DNA of 60,753 nt from JBFAPK01 sp040676675. GTDB taxonomy: Bacteria; Actinomycetota; Actinomycetes; Mycobacteriales; Micromonosporaceae. The stretch is from NCBI RefSeq assembly GCF_040676675.1, contig NZ_JBFAPK010000052.1, positions 1 to 60,753 of the forward strand, given 5' to 3'. Numbering within the stretch: position 1 is the stretch's first letter; each line of letters opens with the position of its first letter. Of this stretch, positions 1 through 7,831 are shown piece by piece. The notes below the pieces were generated by a model that was given only the letters and a program-made list of their open reading frames with translations, ran no database searches and was not told the origin of the DNA. A program made the translations under genes and the position numbers.

Positions 1-843
1 CTGCCCGACGAAGACATCAAGCCTGACGGGATTCGTCGGGCACGGTGGGCCCCACCCCCGACCCGCCTCCCAGCCCCACACCCGACCCGCCTCCCAGCCC
101 CACACCCGACCCGCCTCTCGGCGCCGACCCCGGACCGCACGCCAGCCACGCCGCCCGCCCACACCCCGACCACCGTGCCCACGCCGCGCAACGAACTGCC
201 GGGCGACCGGAAGACCATCGTCTACCTCGGCGTGATCAACCCCCAGGACCACGTCCGCGCCGCGGTGCTCGCGGCCGAGCGGCTGCGCGCGCTGCGCGGC
301 GGGGCGGACTGGCGGCTGGTCGTCGCCGGAGACGGGGACTGCCTGCCCGAGCTGCGGCGGCTCGCCGCCGAGCGGGGCATCGAGGACGTCGTGCGGTTCA
401 CCGGCTGGCTGGAGGCGGACGAGGTCGACGCGCTGCTCCGCTCGGCCACGATCGGCATCCAGCCCGACCCGCGTACCCGGATGGCCGAGCTGTCGACGAT
501 GGCCAAGACGGTCGAGTACGTCGCCCGGGGGCTGCCGGTGGTCGCCGTCGACCTGCTGGAGACGCGCCGCACAGCGGACGCGGCGGCCCGCTACGTGCCG
601 GACGGGACCCCGGAGGAGCTGGCCGAGGCGCTGCACCGGCTGCTCGGCGACGACGAGGCCCGTACCGCGATGTCGGTGGTGGCCCGGCGACGGTTCGCCG
701 AGCAGCTGGCCTGGGACCACCAGGCCAGGTCGTACATCCGGCTGTGGCGGCGGCTGCTCCCCGGCGGACCGGCGGACCACGGCTGCGTACCGGTCGGCGA
801 CGAAACAGACACCGCCCGCACGACACCGGGGCGACAGCACTGA
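1..843 (+). CDS. GT4-family glycosyltransferase, C-terminal part (5' truncated by window edge)
   Basis: The reading frame is open from base 1 to the TGA at 841-843, so the N-terminal domain lies outside the window. The visible part is a typical C-terminal GT-B (glycosyltransferase family 4) domain. It begins around the VYLGVINPQDHV segment (about position 228), continues through VVAGDGDCLPELRRL and FTGWLEADEVDALL, and reaches RTRMAELSTMAKTVEYVARGLPVVA, the nucleotide-sugar binding region with its conserved Glu. The protein probably transfers a sugar to a lipid-linked or polysaccharide acceptor at the cytoplasmic face of the membrane. Between the two GT domains is an unusual Pro-rich linker encoded by a 24-bp tandem repeat (57-117). 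A Wzz-like gene follows 48 bp downstream, which supports a role in exopolysaccharide synthesis. The acceptor and sugar cannot be read from the sequence. Confidence 0.85.
   Translation: MPDEDIKPDGIRRARWAPPPTRLPAPHPTRLPAPHPTRLSAPTPDRTPATPPAHTPTTVPTPRNELPGDRKTIVYLGVINPQDHVRAAVLAAERLRALRGGADWRLVVAGDGDCLPELRRLAAERGIEDVVRFTGWLEADEVDALLRSATIGIQPDPRTRMAELSTMAKTVEYVARGLPVVAVDLLETRRTADAAARYVPDGTPEELAEALHRLLGDDEARTAMSVVARRRFAEQLAWDHQARSYIRLWRRLLPGGPADHGCVPVGDETDTARTTPGRQH
57..117 (+). repeat. 24-bp in-frame tandem repeat in GT4 interdomain linker
   Basis: Two identical 24-bp units (57-80 and 81-104) are followed by a 13-bp partial third unit (105-117). The period is a multiple of three, and in the glycosyltransferase frame the units encode a Pro/Arg/His-rich octapeptide repeated in the linker. 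This looks like recent slippage expansion within coding DNA. Confidence 0.85.
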
Positions 844-891
844 TTCCCGTTACCTGCCGACAGTCACTCGCGCCCTAGAAGGGGTCGTTCC

Positions 892-1779
892 ATGGACCTT
901 CTCGACCTGCTGAAGCTGATGTTCCGGCGGTGGTACGTCACCGCGCCGGTCGTCGCCGGAACCATCGTCGCGGCGGTCGCGCTCGGCATCTCGATCCAGC
1001 CCGAGTACAAGACCAGCGCGGCTGTGCTCCTGGTGCCGCCGACCGTCACGGCACCGGCGCAGCCGGACGGCCCCCCGCAGCCGGGGAACCCGTGGCTGCG
1101 GGTCGGCGAGAACGCGATGGCGCAGGCGGTGCAGATCACCGTCTCCGCGCACGACGCGCGTACCCGGGTCCGGGCCGCCGGCGGCGACTCCGGCTACGAG
1201 GTCAGCGTGATCACCCGGAGTTCGATCCTCAGCGTCGAGGTCACGGCGGCGAGCCAGGCCAGCGCGCGGGCCACCGTGGTCGAGCTGACCCGGCTCGTCA
1301 AGGAGGTGGTCGCGAGCCAGCAGGCGCCGTACCACCCGCGGGCCGGCGAGCAGATCACCACCGAGGTGCTCGATCCCGGGCTGAACATCGTCCAGTCCCG
1401 CTCCAACGTGCTGCGGGCCCAGATCGTCGTGGGCGTGATCGGCCTGCTCTTCGCCGCGGCGACCGCCGTCCTCTTCGACGCGGTGGCCCGCCGCCGGGCG
1501 GTGCGACGGCACGGCGCCCGGCACCCGGTGGGCTCCGCCGCGCTCCTCGGCGGTGGCGCCGCGGCCGTCGCCCCGGTGCCCGCCACCGGCGTCACCCCGG
1601 CTCCGGTACCGGCCGGACCGCCGCTCGACCCGGCCGGCGCACCCACCCAGGCCGGTGCACCCGCCCCGGCCGCCACGGCCAGGCCGGCCGGGGTGCCGGG
1701 CGGTCCGGCCGGCGTGCAGCCCGGCGGCGGGCTCCTGCTCGGCGCCGGCCGCAGCGCCACCGAGAGGCCGGCCGACTGA
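892..1779 (+). CDS. Wzz/chain-length-determinant-like polysaccharide co-polymerase
   Basis: This 295-residue protein has the layout of a polysaccharide co-polymerase: a short cytoplasmic N-terminus, TM1 at about residues 17-34 (VTAPVVAGTIVAAVALGI), an extracytoplasmic domain, and TM2 at about 178-198 (IVVGVIGLLFAAATAVLF). A low-complexity Ala/Pro/Gly-rich cytoplasmic tail of about 90 residues follows. There is no Walker A motif or Tyr-rich C-terminus, so this is not a fused BY-kinase. Such proteins set polymer length together with a Wzy-type polymerase, which fits the O-antigen-ligase-like gene one base downstream. The ATG at 892 is preceded by AGAAGGGG, a reasonable ribosome binding site. 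Confidence 0.75.
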   Translation: MDLLDLLKLMFRRWYVTAPVVAGTIVAAVALGISIQPEYKTSAAVLLVPPTVTAPAQPDGPPQPGNPWLRVGENAMAQAVQITVSAHDARTRVRAAGGDSGYEVSVITRSSILSVEVTAASQASARATVVELTRLVKEVVASQQAPYHPRAGEQITTEVLDPGLNIVQSRSNVLRAQIVVGVIGLLFAAATAVLFDAVARRRAVRRHGARHPVGSAALLGGGAAAVAPVPATGVTPAPVPAGPPLDPAGAPTQAGAPAPAATARPAGVPGGPAGVQPGGGLLLGAGRSATERPAD

Positions 1780-1780
1780 G

Positions 1781-3136
1781 GTGCCGACCTACCTCTCGGC
1801 CCGGCGGTCCACGACCGTCTACGACGGCCTCCTTCCCGCGCGCGGCCGGCTCCGGGGCGCGGCGGCCGGGGTCGTCCTCGCCACGATGCTGGCGTACCTG
1901 CTGCCCTCGCGACTGATCTTCCCGCCCCTGAGCGACCTCGGTAAGCCGGGCATCATGCTCGCGCTCGGGCTGCTGGTCTGGTGGGGGCTGAGCCGCCTGC
2001 ACCCGACCCTGTGCACGACGGGCCGGCAGCCGATGCGCTGGGCCATCGCCGGTTACCTCGTCACCATCGGCGCCTCGTACATCGCCGCGCAGTCGCGGGG
2101 CATGTCGCCGCTGGAGTCCAACGGCGCGCACCGAGCCATGATCACCGCGCTGGCCGGGGCCGGGATGCTGCTCACCGCCGCCGACGGGGTGCTCACCCGG
2201 GAGCGCATCGACCACGTGCTGCGCTGGCTCTGCTGGGGCGGCACGGTGATGGCGCTCTTCGCGCTCAGCCAGTTCGCGCTGCGCCGGGACTTCACCACCT
2301 ACCTGCGGCTGCCGCCGCTGCTGGCGTTCCAGCGCGACCTGATCGGCTTCGACGCCCGAGGCGGCGGAGGTCTGGTCCGCGTCGCCGGTACGGCCGGCCA
2401 CTACATCGAGTTCAGCGTGCTGATGGTGATCGGGCTGGTACTGGCCATCCACTTCGCCCGGTACTCGGTGTCGCGGCGGGACCGTCAGCTCTACGGCGCG
2501 GTCGCGGTCCTCCAGGCCGGGGTGATCCCCATCTCGCTCTCCCGTACCGGGGTGTTGGCGCTGGCCGCCGCCATCCTGCTCTTCGTCCTGGTCTGGCCGC
2601 TGCGCACCACCTTCAACGTACTGGTGGTCGGCTGTTTCCTGGCGGCGGCGATCCAGGTGGTCCGACCCGGCCTGCTCGCGACGCTGCGGGCGCTGATCCT
2701 CGCGGGCGACAACGACCCGAGCGTGCGGGGTCGCCTGGAGGACTACGACTTCGTCGGGCCCTACATCCGCGAACGCCCCTGGTTCGGCCGCGGCTACGGC
2801 ACCTGGCTGCCCTCGCTGTACCAACTCCTCGACAACCAGTGGCTGGTGACGCTCGTGACCACGGGCGTCGTCGGGGTGACCGGGCTGGTCCTCCTCTTCC
2901 TGGCCGGGGTCGTCCTGGCCGGGCGGGTACGCCGCTTCGCCGGCGCCGAACGCGACCGCGACCTGGCGGGGGTGCTCGCGGTCGCGCTCGGGGTCGCCGC
3001 GGTCTCCGCGTTCACCTACGACGCGCTCTACTTCACGACCTACCTCCTCACCGTCCACCTGCTGCTGGGCCTCGTCGGCGCGCTGTGGCGGGTCACCCGC
3101 GCGGAGCGGATCAACCAGAGTCAGGGAGCGCCGTGA
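1781..3136 (+). CDS. O-antigen ligase / Wzy-like polysaccharide polymerase
   Basis: A polytopic membrane protein of about 451 residues with roughly 10-12 hydrophobic segments. It contains a large extracytoplasmic loop in the second half, including the region around PSVRGRLEDYDFVGPYIRERP, and a conserved RPWFGRGYGTW-like stretch typical of the Wzy/O-antigen-ligase (PF04932) superfamily. It probably polymerises repeat units or ligates the polymer made by the adjacent glycosyltransferases. The frame is open further upstream, but a GTG at 1781, one base after the stop of the Wzz-like gene, is the start that avoids overlap. The end overlaps the next gene by 4 bp (GTGA). Confidence 0.75.
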   Translation: MPTYLSARRSTTVYDGLLPARGRLRGAAAGVVLATMLAYLLPSRLIFPPLSDLGKPGIMLALGLLVWWGLSRLHPTLCTTGRQPMRWAIAGYLVTIGASYIAAQSRGMSPLESNGAHRAMITALAGAGMLLTAADGVLTRERIDHVLRWLCWGGTVMALFALSQFALRRDFTTYLRLPPLLAFQRDLIGFDARGGGGLVRVAGTAGHYIEFSVLMVIGLVLAIHFARYSVSRRDRQLYGAVAVLQAGVIPISLSRTGVLALAAAILLFVLVWPLRTTFNVLVVGCFLAAAIQVVRPGLLATLRALILAGDNDPSVRGRLEDYDFVGPYIRERPWFGRGYGTWLPSLYQLLDNQWLVTLVTTGVVGVTGLVLLFLAGVVLAGRVRRFAGAERDRDLAGVLAVALGVAAVSAFTYDALYFTTYLLTVHLLLGLVGALWRVTRAERINQSQGAP

Positions 3137-3975
3137 CCGGCATCGACATCCTCATGATCACGTACAACCGGCCGGAGTACGTCCGGCTGTCGCTGCCGCA
3201 CCTGCTCTCCACCTGCCCCGACGACGCCCGGGTCTGGCTCTGGCACAACGGGACCGACCGGGCCACCCTCGACGTGGTCGAGGAGCTGCGCCACCACCCG
3301 CGGGTGCACCGCTACCGGCACAGCGTGGAGAACGCGGGGATCCGCGAGCCGACGAACTGGCTGTGGCGCGAGGCGACCGGCGAGTACCTCAGCAAGGTCG
3401 ACGACGACTGCCTGCCGGTGCCGCCGTGGCTGTCGGTACTGCGCCGGGCGCACGAGGACGTGCCGGACTTCGGCGTGATCGGCACCTGGCGCTTTCCGGC
3501 CGAGGACGTCGACCAGCGGCTCGTCGCGGCGAAGCTCGCCGACTATCCGGGCGGGCACCGGCTGCTGCGCAACCACTGGGTGCAGGGCAGCGGCTACCTG
3601 CTCAAACGGGAGATGGTCCGGCGGGCGGGCCCGATCGCCGCGTCCGAGTCCTTCACCACCTGGTGCATCCGGGCGGCCCGCCTGGGCTGGATCAACGGCT
3701 GGTATCACCCCTTCCTACAGGAGGACCATATGGACGACCCGCGCAGCCCACACACGATCTACCGCAGCGACGCGGAGTTCCTGGCCCGCCGGCCGCTGTC
3801 GGCGCGGCGTACCGGCGTGACGACGGTGGCGGAGTGGACGGAGCAGATGCGGCACTCCGCCCGGGTGGTGCAGGCGGCACCGCTCGACCTGCGCGAGTAC
3901 TCGGGCTGGCGGCGGCACCGCCGCAACGCCGTACGCCGGATCCGGCTCGCCCTGACGGGGCGTGCCCCGTGGTGA
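3133..3975 (+). CDS. GT2-family glycosyltransferase
   Basis: A 280-residue GT-A fold glycosyltransferase. It opens with DILMITYNRPEYVRLSL, has the metal-binding SKVDDDCLPVPPWL segment (DxD-like DDD) near residue 95, and an acceptor-side LLKREMVRRAGP and LQEDHMDDP region. It probably adds one sugar during repeat-unit assembly at the cytoplasmic membrane face. The GTG start at 3133 overlaps the TGA of the upstream gene by 4 bp, and the stop overlaps the next GTG by 4 bp, so it is in a translationally coupled run. The donor sugar is unknown. Confidence 0.8.
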   Translation: MTGIDILMITYNRPEYVRLSLPHLLSTCPDDARVWLWHNGTDRATLDVVEELRHHPRVHRYRHSVENAGIREPTNWLWREATGEYLSKVDDDCLPVPPWLSVLRRAHEDVPDFGVIGTWRFPAEDVDQRLVAAKLADYPGGHRLLRNHWVQGSGYLLKREMVRRAGPIAASESFTTWCIRAARLGWINGWYHPFLQEDHMDDPRSPHTIYRSDAEFLARRPLSARRTGVTTVAEWTEQMRHSARVVQAAPLDLREYSGWRRHRRNAVRRIRLALTGRAPW

Positions 3976-4835
3976 CCAGCGTGATCATCCCGGCGCACAA
4001 CGAGGAGCGGGTGCTGCGGCGCGCCCTGGACCGGCTGCTCGCCGACGCCGAGCCGGGCGAGTTCCAGGTGATCGTGGTGCCGAACGGCTGTACCGACGCC
4101 ACGGCCGAGGTGGCCCGGTCGGTGCCCGGGGTGACCGTGCTGGAGCTTCCCGGGTCGTCCAAGACGGCGGCGTTGAACGCGGGCGAGTCGCTGGCCGCCG
4201 GCTTCCCCCGGATCTACCTGGACGCGGACATCCCGCTCTCCACCGCCGGGCTGCGCGCCCTGGCCGCCGCGGTGGGCCGGCCGGGACCGAACGGCACCGA
4301 GGTGCTCGCCGCCGCGCCGCGCCGGGTGGTCGACACCACGGCCCGGCCGCTGCTGGTACGGGCGTACTACGCGATCAACCGCCGGCTGCCGGCGTACCGC
4401 GGCGCCCTCTTCGGCCGGGGCGCGGTGGCCCTCTCGGCGACCGCTCGGGCCCGCTTCGACCACTTCCCGGAGTCCTTCGCCGACGACCTCTACCTCGACT
4501 CGATCTTCCGGCCGGAGGAGAAGGTCGAGGTGAGCACGGCCCAGGTGGTGACCGAGCCGCCCACCCGGACCCGGGACCTGGTCCGCCGGCTGAGCCGGGT
4601 ACGCGCCGCGAACGCGGCCCTGCGCGCGGTCGAGCAGCGGGTTCCGGGGTCCCGGCGCGGCTCGTGGCTGGTCGACGTGGTGCTGCCCCGGCCGTGGCTG
4701 CTCCCGGCGGGCGCGTGCTACCTCGCGATCACGCTGACCGCCGAGGTGCTGGCCCGGCGGGCCGGGAGCCGGAACATCTGGAGCTACGGCCGGGACGAGT
4801 CCAGCCGGGCGGCGGCGGGAGGGGCGGGACGATGA
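3972..4835 (+). CDS. GT2-family glycosyltransferase
   Basis: A 287-residue GT2 enzyme. The N-terminus reads TSVIIPAHNEERVLRRALD, followed by VVPNGCTDATAEVA and the DxD-type metal site in RIYLDADIPLS at about residue 85. A further ESFADDLYLDS segment resembles the catalytic ED/DD motif. The last 40 residues include a hydrophobic segment (LPAGACYLAITLTAEVLA) that may tether it to the membrane. The GTG start at 3972 overlaps the preceding stop by 4 bp and the end overlaps the next ATG by 4 bp. It is probably part of the same exopolysaccharide assembly line. Confidence 0.8.
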   Translation: MTSVIIPAHNEERVLRRALDRLLADAEPGEFQVIVVPNGCTDATAEVARSVPGVTVLELPGSSKTAALNAGESLAAGFPRIYLDADIPLSTAGLRALAAAVGRPGPNGTEVLAAAPRRVVDTTARPLLVRAYYAINRRLPAYRGALFGRGAVALSATARARFDHFPESFADDLYLDSIFRPEEKVEVSTAQVVTEPPTRTRDLVRRLSRVRAANAALRAVEQRVPGSRRGSWLVDVVLPRPWLLPAGACYLAITLTAEVLARRAGSRNIWSYGRDESSRAAAGGAGR

Positions 4836-5842
4836 CCCTGCCGGTGAGCGTGATCGTCGTCTCGTACCAGACCCGCGAGCTGCTGCTGCGCGCGCTGGCG
4901 GCGCTGCGGTCGGCGTGCCAGGGCGAGCCGTACGAGGTGATCGTGGTGGACAACGGCTCCACCGACGGTTCGGCCGACGCGGTCGCCGAACTCTTCCCCG
5001 ACGCACGGCTGTTGCGGCTGCGGCACAACGTCGGCTTCGCGCGCGCGGTCAACGCCGGCGCCGAACGGGCCCGCGGCCGGTGGCTGCTGCTGCTCAACCC
5101 GGACACCGAGCCGGTGGGCGACGTGATCGGCAAGTTCGTGGCGTTCGCGCGGGCCAACCCGGAGCACCGCGTCTACACCGGCCGTACGCTGCGCCCCGAG
5201 GGCGGCGACGACGGGCACTCGGCCTTCGGCCTGCCGTCGGTGTGGGGGTACGTCTGCTTCGCCACCGGGCTGACCACCCTGTTCCGCCGCTCGCGCTGGT
5301 GCAATCCGGAGGAGTTGCCGGGGCTGGACCGCTCGACGCCGAGCCGGGTGCCGGCCGCCTCCGGCTGCCTGCTGCTGGTGGAGCGCGCGCTCTTCACCGA
5401 GCTGGGCGGGCTCGCCCCGGACTACTTCATGTACTGCGAGGACATCGACTTCTGCCTGCGGGCCGCCCGGCACGGCGCCGACCCGGTCCTGGTGCCGCAG
5501 GCCCGGGTCGTCCACCTCGGCGGGGCCGCCTCCACGGGTGTCGGCAAGCGGGTGATGCTGCTCCAGGGCAAGGTCACGTATCTGCGGCTGCGCTGGTCCC
5601 GGCCGCGCGCCGCGCTGGGCCGGGCGCTGCTCGCCGTCGGCGTCGCGGTACGCGCCGCGGGCTCGCGGCTCACCGGCCGGGCCGACCACTGGCCGCGGGT
5701 GTGGGCGCAGCGGCGGACCTGGCGCGCGGGCTGGCCGCCGGTGGCGGAGCTGCCGCCCGTGGAGCTGGTCGGCTCGCCGTCCGACGGCGCGGCACCGCCA
5801 GCTCGCGTCCCCAGCGATCTTGGTGTGGAACGGCCCCGGTAA
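4832..5842 (+). CDS. GT2-family (rhamnosyltransferase-like) glycosyltransferase
   Basis: A 336-residue member of the WcaE/RfbF-like GT2 group. It has SVIVVSYQTRELLLRAL, VVDNGSTDGSADAV and the DxD site in LLLLNPDTEPV. The typical late motif APDYFMYCEDIDFCLRAARHG carries the catalytic ED pair. These enzymes often transfer rhamnose to polysaccharide, but the donor here is not certain. It starts at an ATG overlapping the previous TGA by 4 bp and is the last gene of the exopolysaccharide run. A strong hairpin follows 33 bp after the stop. Confidence 0.82.
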   Translation: MTLPVSVIVVSYQTRELLLRALAALRSACQGEPYEVIVVDNGSTDGSADAVAELFPDARLLRLRHNVGFARAVNAGAERARGRWLLLLNPDTEPVGDVIGKFVAFARANPEHRVYTGRTLRPEGGDDGHSAFGLPSVWGYVCFATGLTTLFRRSRWCNPEELPGLDRSTPSRVPAASGCLLLVERALFTELGGLAPDYFMYCEDIDFCLRAARHGADPVLVPQARVVHLGGAASTGVGKRVMLLQGKVTYLRLRWSRPRAALGRALLAVGVAVRAAGSRLTGRADHWPRVWAQRRTWRAGWPPVAELPPVELVGSPSDGAAPPARVPSDLGVERPR

Positions 5843-5874
5843 GGGCCACTTCGTACCAGGATCGCCTACGCGGC

Positions 5875-5901
5875 AACGCCCCCGCGCCGGCCGGGGGCGT
5901 T
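5875..5901. terminator. Hairpin between convergent genes (probable bidirectional terminator)
   Basis: A perfect 10-bp stem (5875-5884 with 5892-5901) with a 7-nt loop lies between the + strand glycosyltransferase and the - strand DUF397 gene. No long T-run follows, as is usual for actinobacterial terminators. Confidence 0.65.
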
Positions 5902-5913
5902 GTGGTTCGCGGA

Positions 5914-6102
5914 TCAGCGGGTCTTGACGGCCTCGACGAACGTACGCCACGCCTCGGCGGCGAAGGTCAGCGTGCCGCCGTCACGGTCCTTGGTGTCGCG
6001 TACGAGCACGCGCCCGGGGAGGTTGTCCGCGACCTCCACGCAGTCACCGCCGTTGTTGCCGCTGTAGGTGCTCTTGCGCCAACGCGCGCCGATCATGTCC
6101 AT
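5914..6102 (-). CDS. DUF397 domain protein
   Basis: A 62-residue DUF397 protein with the hallmark WRKSTYSGNNGGDCVEVA near the N-terminus, a VLVRDTKD strand and a closing TFAAEAWRTFVEAVK. Members are small actinobacterial proteins almost always encoded beside an XRE/DUF5753 regulator, and several act as its partner or antagonist in developmental control. Here it lies directly after such a regulator and overlaps its stop codon. The ATG at 6102 has AGGGAAG 10 bases upstream. An alternative ATG at 6096 would give a 4-bp ATGA overlap. Confidence 0.9.
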   Translation of the reverse strand: MDMIGARWRKSTYSGNNGGDCVEVADNLPGRVLVRDTKDRDGGTLTFAAEAWRTFVEAVKTR

Positions 6103-6881
6103 GATCTTGCCGCTTCCCTGAGCAGGTCCAGGGATTGCGCCTGGGAGAGAGCCTCCGCCCGGATGCGTTCCCACCGTCGATCCAGGGTAGCAACGTCGCC
6201 GATCTGCTGGATGATCTGCGCTTGCGCCTGGCTGTCGACGTGTGCGACCCGCTCCCCGCCGGGCAGCTCGGCGATGGTGAACGGGCCGCCCCAGCCGGGA
6301 TACATGCCCACCGTGGACGGCACCACGTGCAGCCGCACCGCCGGCAGCTGGGCGCACTCCACGAGATAGTCGCACTGCTCCCGCATGAGGTCGCGGTCGC
6401 CATAGACGGAGGCCCGGAGAATGCCCTCGTCCACCACGGCGGTGAACAGCGGCGGGCGCTCCCGGCGCAGGATCTGGTGCCGGTCGATCCGGGCGGCGAC
6501 AAACTGCTCGACCTCGTCCTCGGTGAGCGCCTCGCCCGCGAGCGTGGCCCGCGCGTATGCCTCGGTCTGGAGCAGACCCGGCACCCAGGCCAGCTGGAAG
6601 CTGCGCAGCGCGACCGCCTCGCGCTCGATGTCCGTCCACGGGCGAAACCACGCGGGCTCGGGACGTTTCAGAATGTCCGGCCAAAGGTCCACGACCTCTC
6701 GCTTCAACAACCGCGCGACGTCCGCGCGATGCCTCGACTGCGGAACGCGCCCGGGGGTGACCCACCGCGCGGCGGTCTTGGGCGTCATTCCGATCTGTGC
6801 CGCGAGGCTCTCCGCCGTCTGTCCCGTCTCGACCATCGCCTCGCGAACGTCGATCAGCGGGAACAGCGGCACGTACCGCAT
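6093..6881 (-). CDS. XRE-family helix-turn-helix regulator with DUF5753 domain
   Basis: This 262-residue protein has an N-terminal helix-turn-helix (about residues 11-60: DVREAMVETGQTAESLAAQ, MTPKTAARWV) and a C-terminal DUF5753 domain. The second domain includes LAWVPGLLQTEAYARA, HQILRRERPPLFTAVVDEGILR and VVPSTVGMYPGWGGPFTIAEL. It belongs to the large actinobacterial group that pairs with DUF397 proteins, which is the next gene here. The ATG at 6881 lies in the loop of a perfect 17-bp inverted repeat, which may be an autoregulatory operator or an mRNA hairpin. There is no clear Shine-Dalgarno, so a somewhat later start cannot be excluded. Confidence 0.85.
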   Translation of the reverse strand: MRYVPLFPLIDVREAMVETGQTAESLAAQIGMTPKTAARWVTPGRVPQSRHRADVARLLKREVVDLWPDILKRPEPAWFRPWTDIEREAVALRSFQLAWVPGLLQTEAYARATLAGEALTEDEVEQFVAARIDRHQILRRERPPLFTAVVDEGILRASVYGDRDLMREQCDYLVECAQLPAVRLHVVPSTVGMYPGWGGPFTIAELPGGERVAHVDSQAQAQIIQQIGDVATLDRRWERIRAEALSQAQSLDLLREAARSWT

Positions 6882-6900
6882 GCGTGCCGCTGTTCCCGCT
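6856..6900. promoter_or_regulatory. 17-bp perfect inverted repeat bracketing the XRE start codon
   Basis: The arms agcgggaacagcggcac (6856-6872) and its exact complement (6884-6900) flank an 11-nt loop that contains the regulator's ATG (6879-6881). The inner arm encodes the first residues of the protein. It could be an operator or a translation-controlling hairpin. Confidence 0.55.
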
Positions 6901-6922
6901 GTCCAGGATCATCTCGGGACGG

Positions 6923-7831
6923 TCAGCCGCGCGCCCTCATCACCTCGTAGAGGGCGGTCCAGTTCTCGGTACCGTGGCCGGCGGCGATCGCCCGGTCGTA
7001 GTGCGACTTCACCGCCGCCGGCAGCTCGGTGTCGACGCCGGCCGCCGCGCTGGTCCGCAGGATGTGGTCGGCCGTGGCACCCATCATCAGCGCCGTACTG
7101 AGGGCGCCGGGATGTTCGCCGGCCTCCAGCCGCCGGGCCAGCTCCGCGCCGTCGCCGACCATGGCGGGGATCCCGGTGAGTGTTCCCAGCGCGCCGGGTA
7201 GGAACTCGGCCGCCGGCACCCCGGCGGCGGTGACGAGCGCCGTCGCGTGCAGCAGGCTCGACAGGGCCGTGAGGAAGACGTCCAGGTGCGCCTGATAGAA
7301 GAGCTGAGCCAGTCCGGGGTCGGCGCCGAGGTACCTCGGCTCCCCGATCAGCCGCAGCACCGGTTCGTGCGCCGCGAAGACGTCCTCCGGGCCGCTGTAG
7401 AACACGTACGAGCCGGGGCTGCCCACCATCGGCGCGGGCACCATCACCCCGCCCGTCACGAACGCCGCGCCCCGTCCGGCGGCCCACTCGGCCGCCTCCC
7501 GGGAGGCGTCGGGGGTGTCGGAGCTGAGGTTGACGAGCGCCTTGCCTGCCAGGCCGCCGGAGCGCCCCGGGTCCCTGGCCAGCGGGCCGAGGATGTCGTA
7601 CATCGCCCGGTAGTCGGTGAGGCTGAGCAGGATCAGCTCGCTCGCGGCGACGGCCGGCGCGGGCGTGGGCGCCGCCGTGGCGCCCTCGGCGACGAGCCCG
7701 TCGGCGCGGCCCGGCGTACGGTTCCAGACGGTGACCGGGTGCCCGGCCCGCAGCAGGCTGGCGGCCATCGCCCGGCCCATCGGACCGAGGCCGACGACCG
7801 TGACGGGGGCACGCTTTCCGGTGGCGCTCAT
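6923..7831 (-). CDS. NAD(P)-dependent oxidoreductase, imine-reductase / beta-hydroxyacid dehydrogenase family
   Basis: A 302-residue two-domain enzyme. The Rossmann motif VVGLGPMGRAMAASLL is near residue 13, with VTVWNRTPGRADGL after it for NADP binding. Next comes the imine-reductase signature region GGVMVPAPMVGSPGSYVFYSG at about 125-145, then an all-helical C-terminal dimerisation domain. The family reduces cyclic imines or beta-hydroxyacids; the natural substrate is unknown. The ATG at 7831 overlaps the upstream paralogue's stop by 4 bp (ATGA), so the two are co-translated and may form a heterodimer or act in sequence. Confidence 0.8.
   Translation of the reverse strand: MSATGKRAPVTVVGLGPMGRAMAASLLRAGHPVTVWNRTPGRADGLVAEGATAAPTPAPAVAASELILLSLTDYRAMYDILGPLARDPGRSGGLAGKALVNLSSDTPDASREAAEWAAGRGAAFVTGGVMVPAPMVGSPGSYVFYSGPEDVFAAHEPVLRLIGEPRYLGADPGLAQLFYQAHLDVFLTALSSLLHATALVTAAGVPAAEFLPGALGTLTGIPAMVGDGAELARRLEAGEHPGALSTALMMGATADHILRTSAAAGVDTELPAAVKSHYDRAIAAGHGTENWTALYEVMRARG

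Noticed and set aside
1..5842. Glycosyltransferases as tailoring enzymes of the terpenoid cluster
   Set aside because: They are over 26 kb away with unrelated loci between, and they form a typical exopolysaccharide unit with Wzz-like and ligase-like genes.
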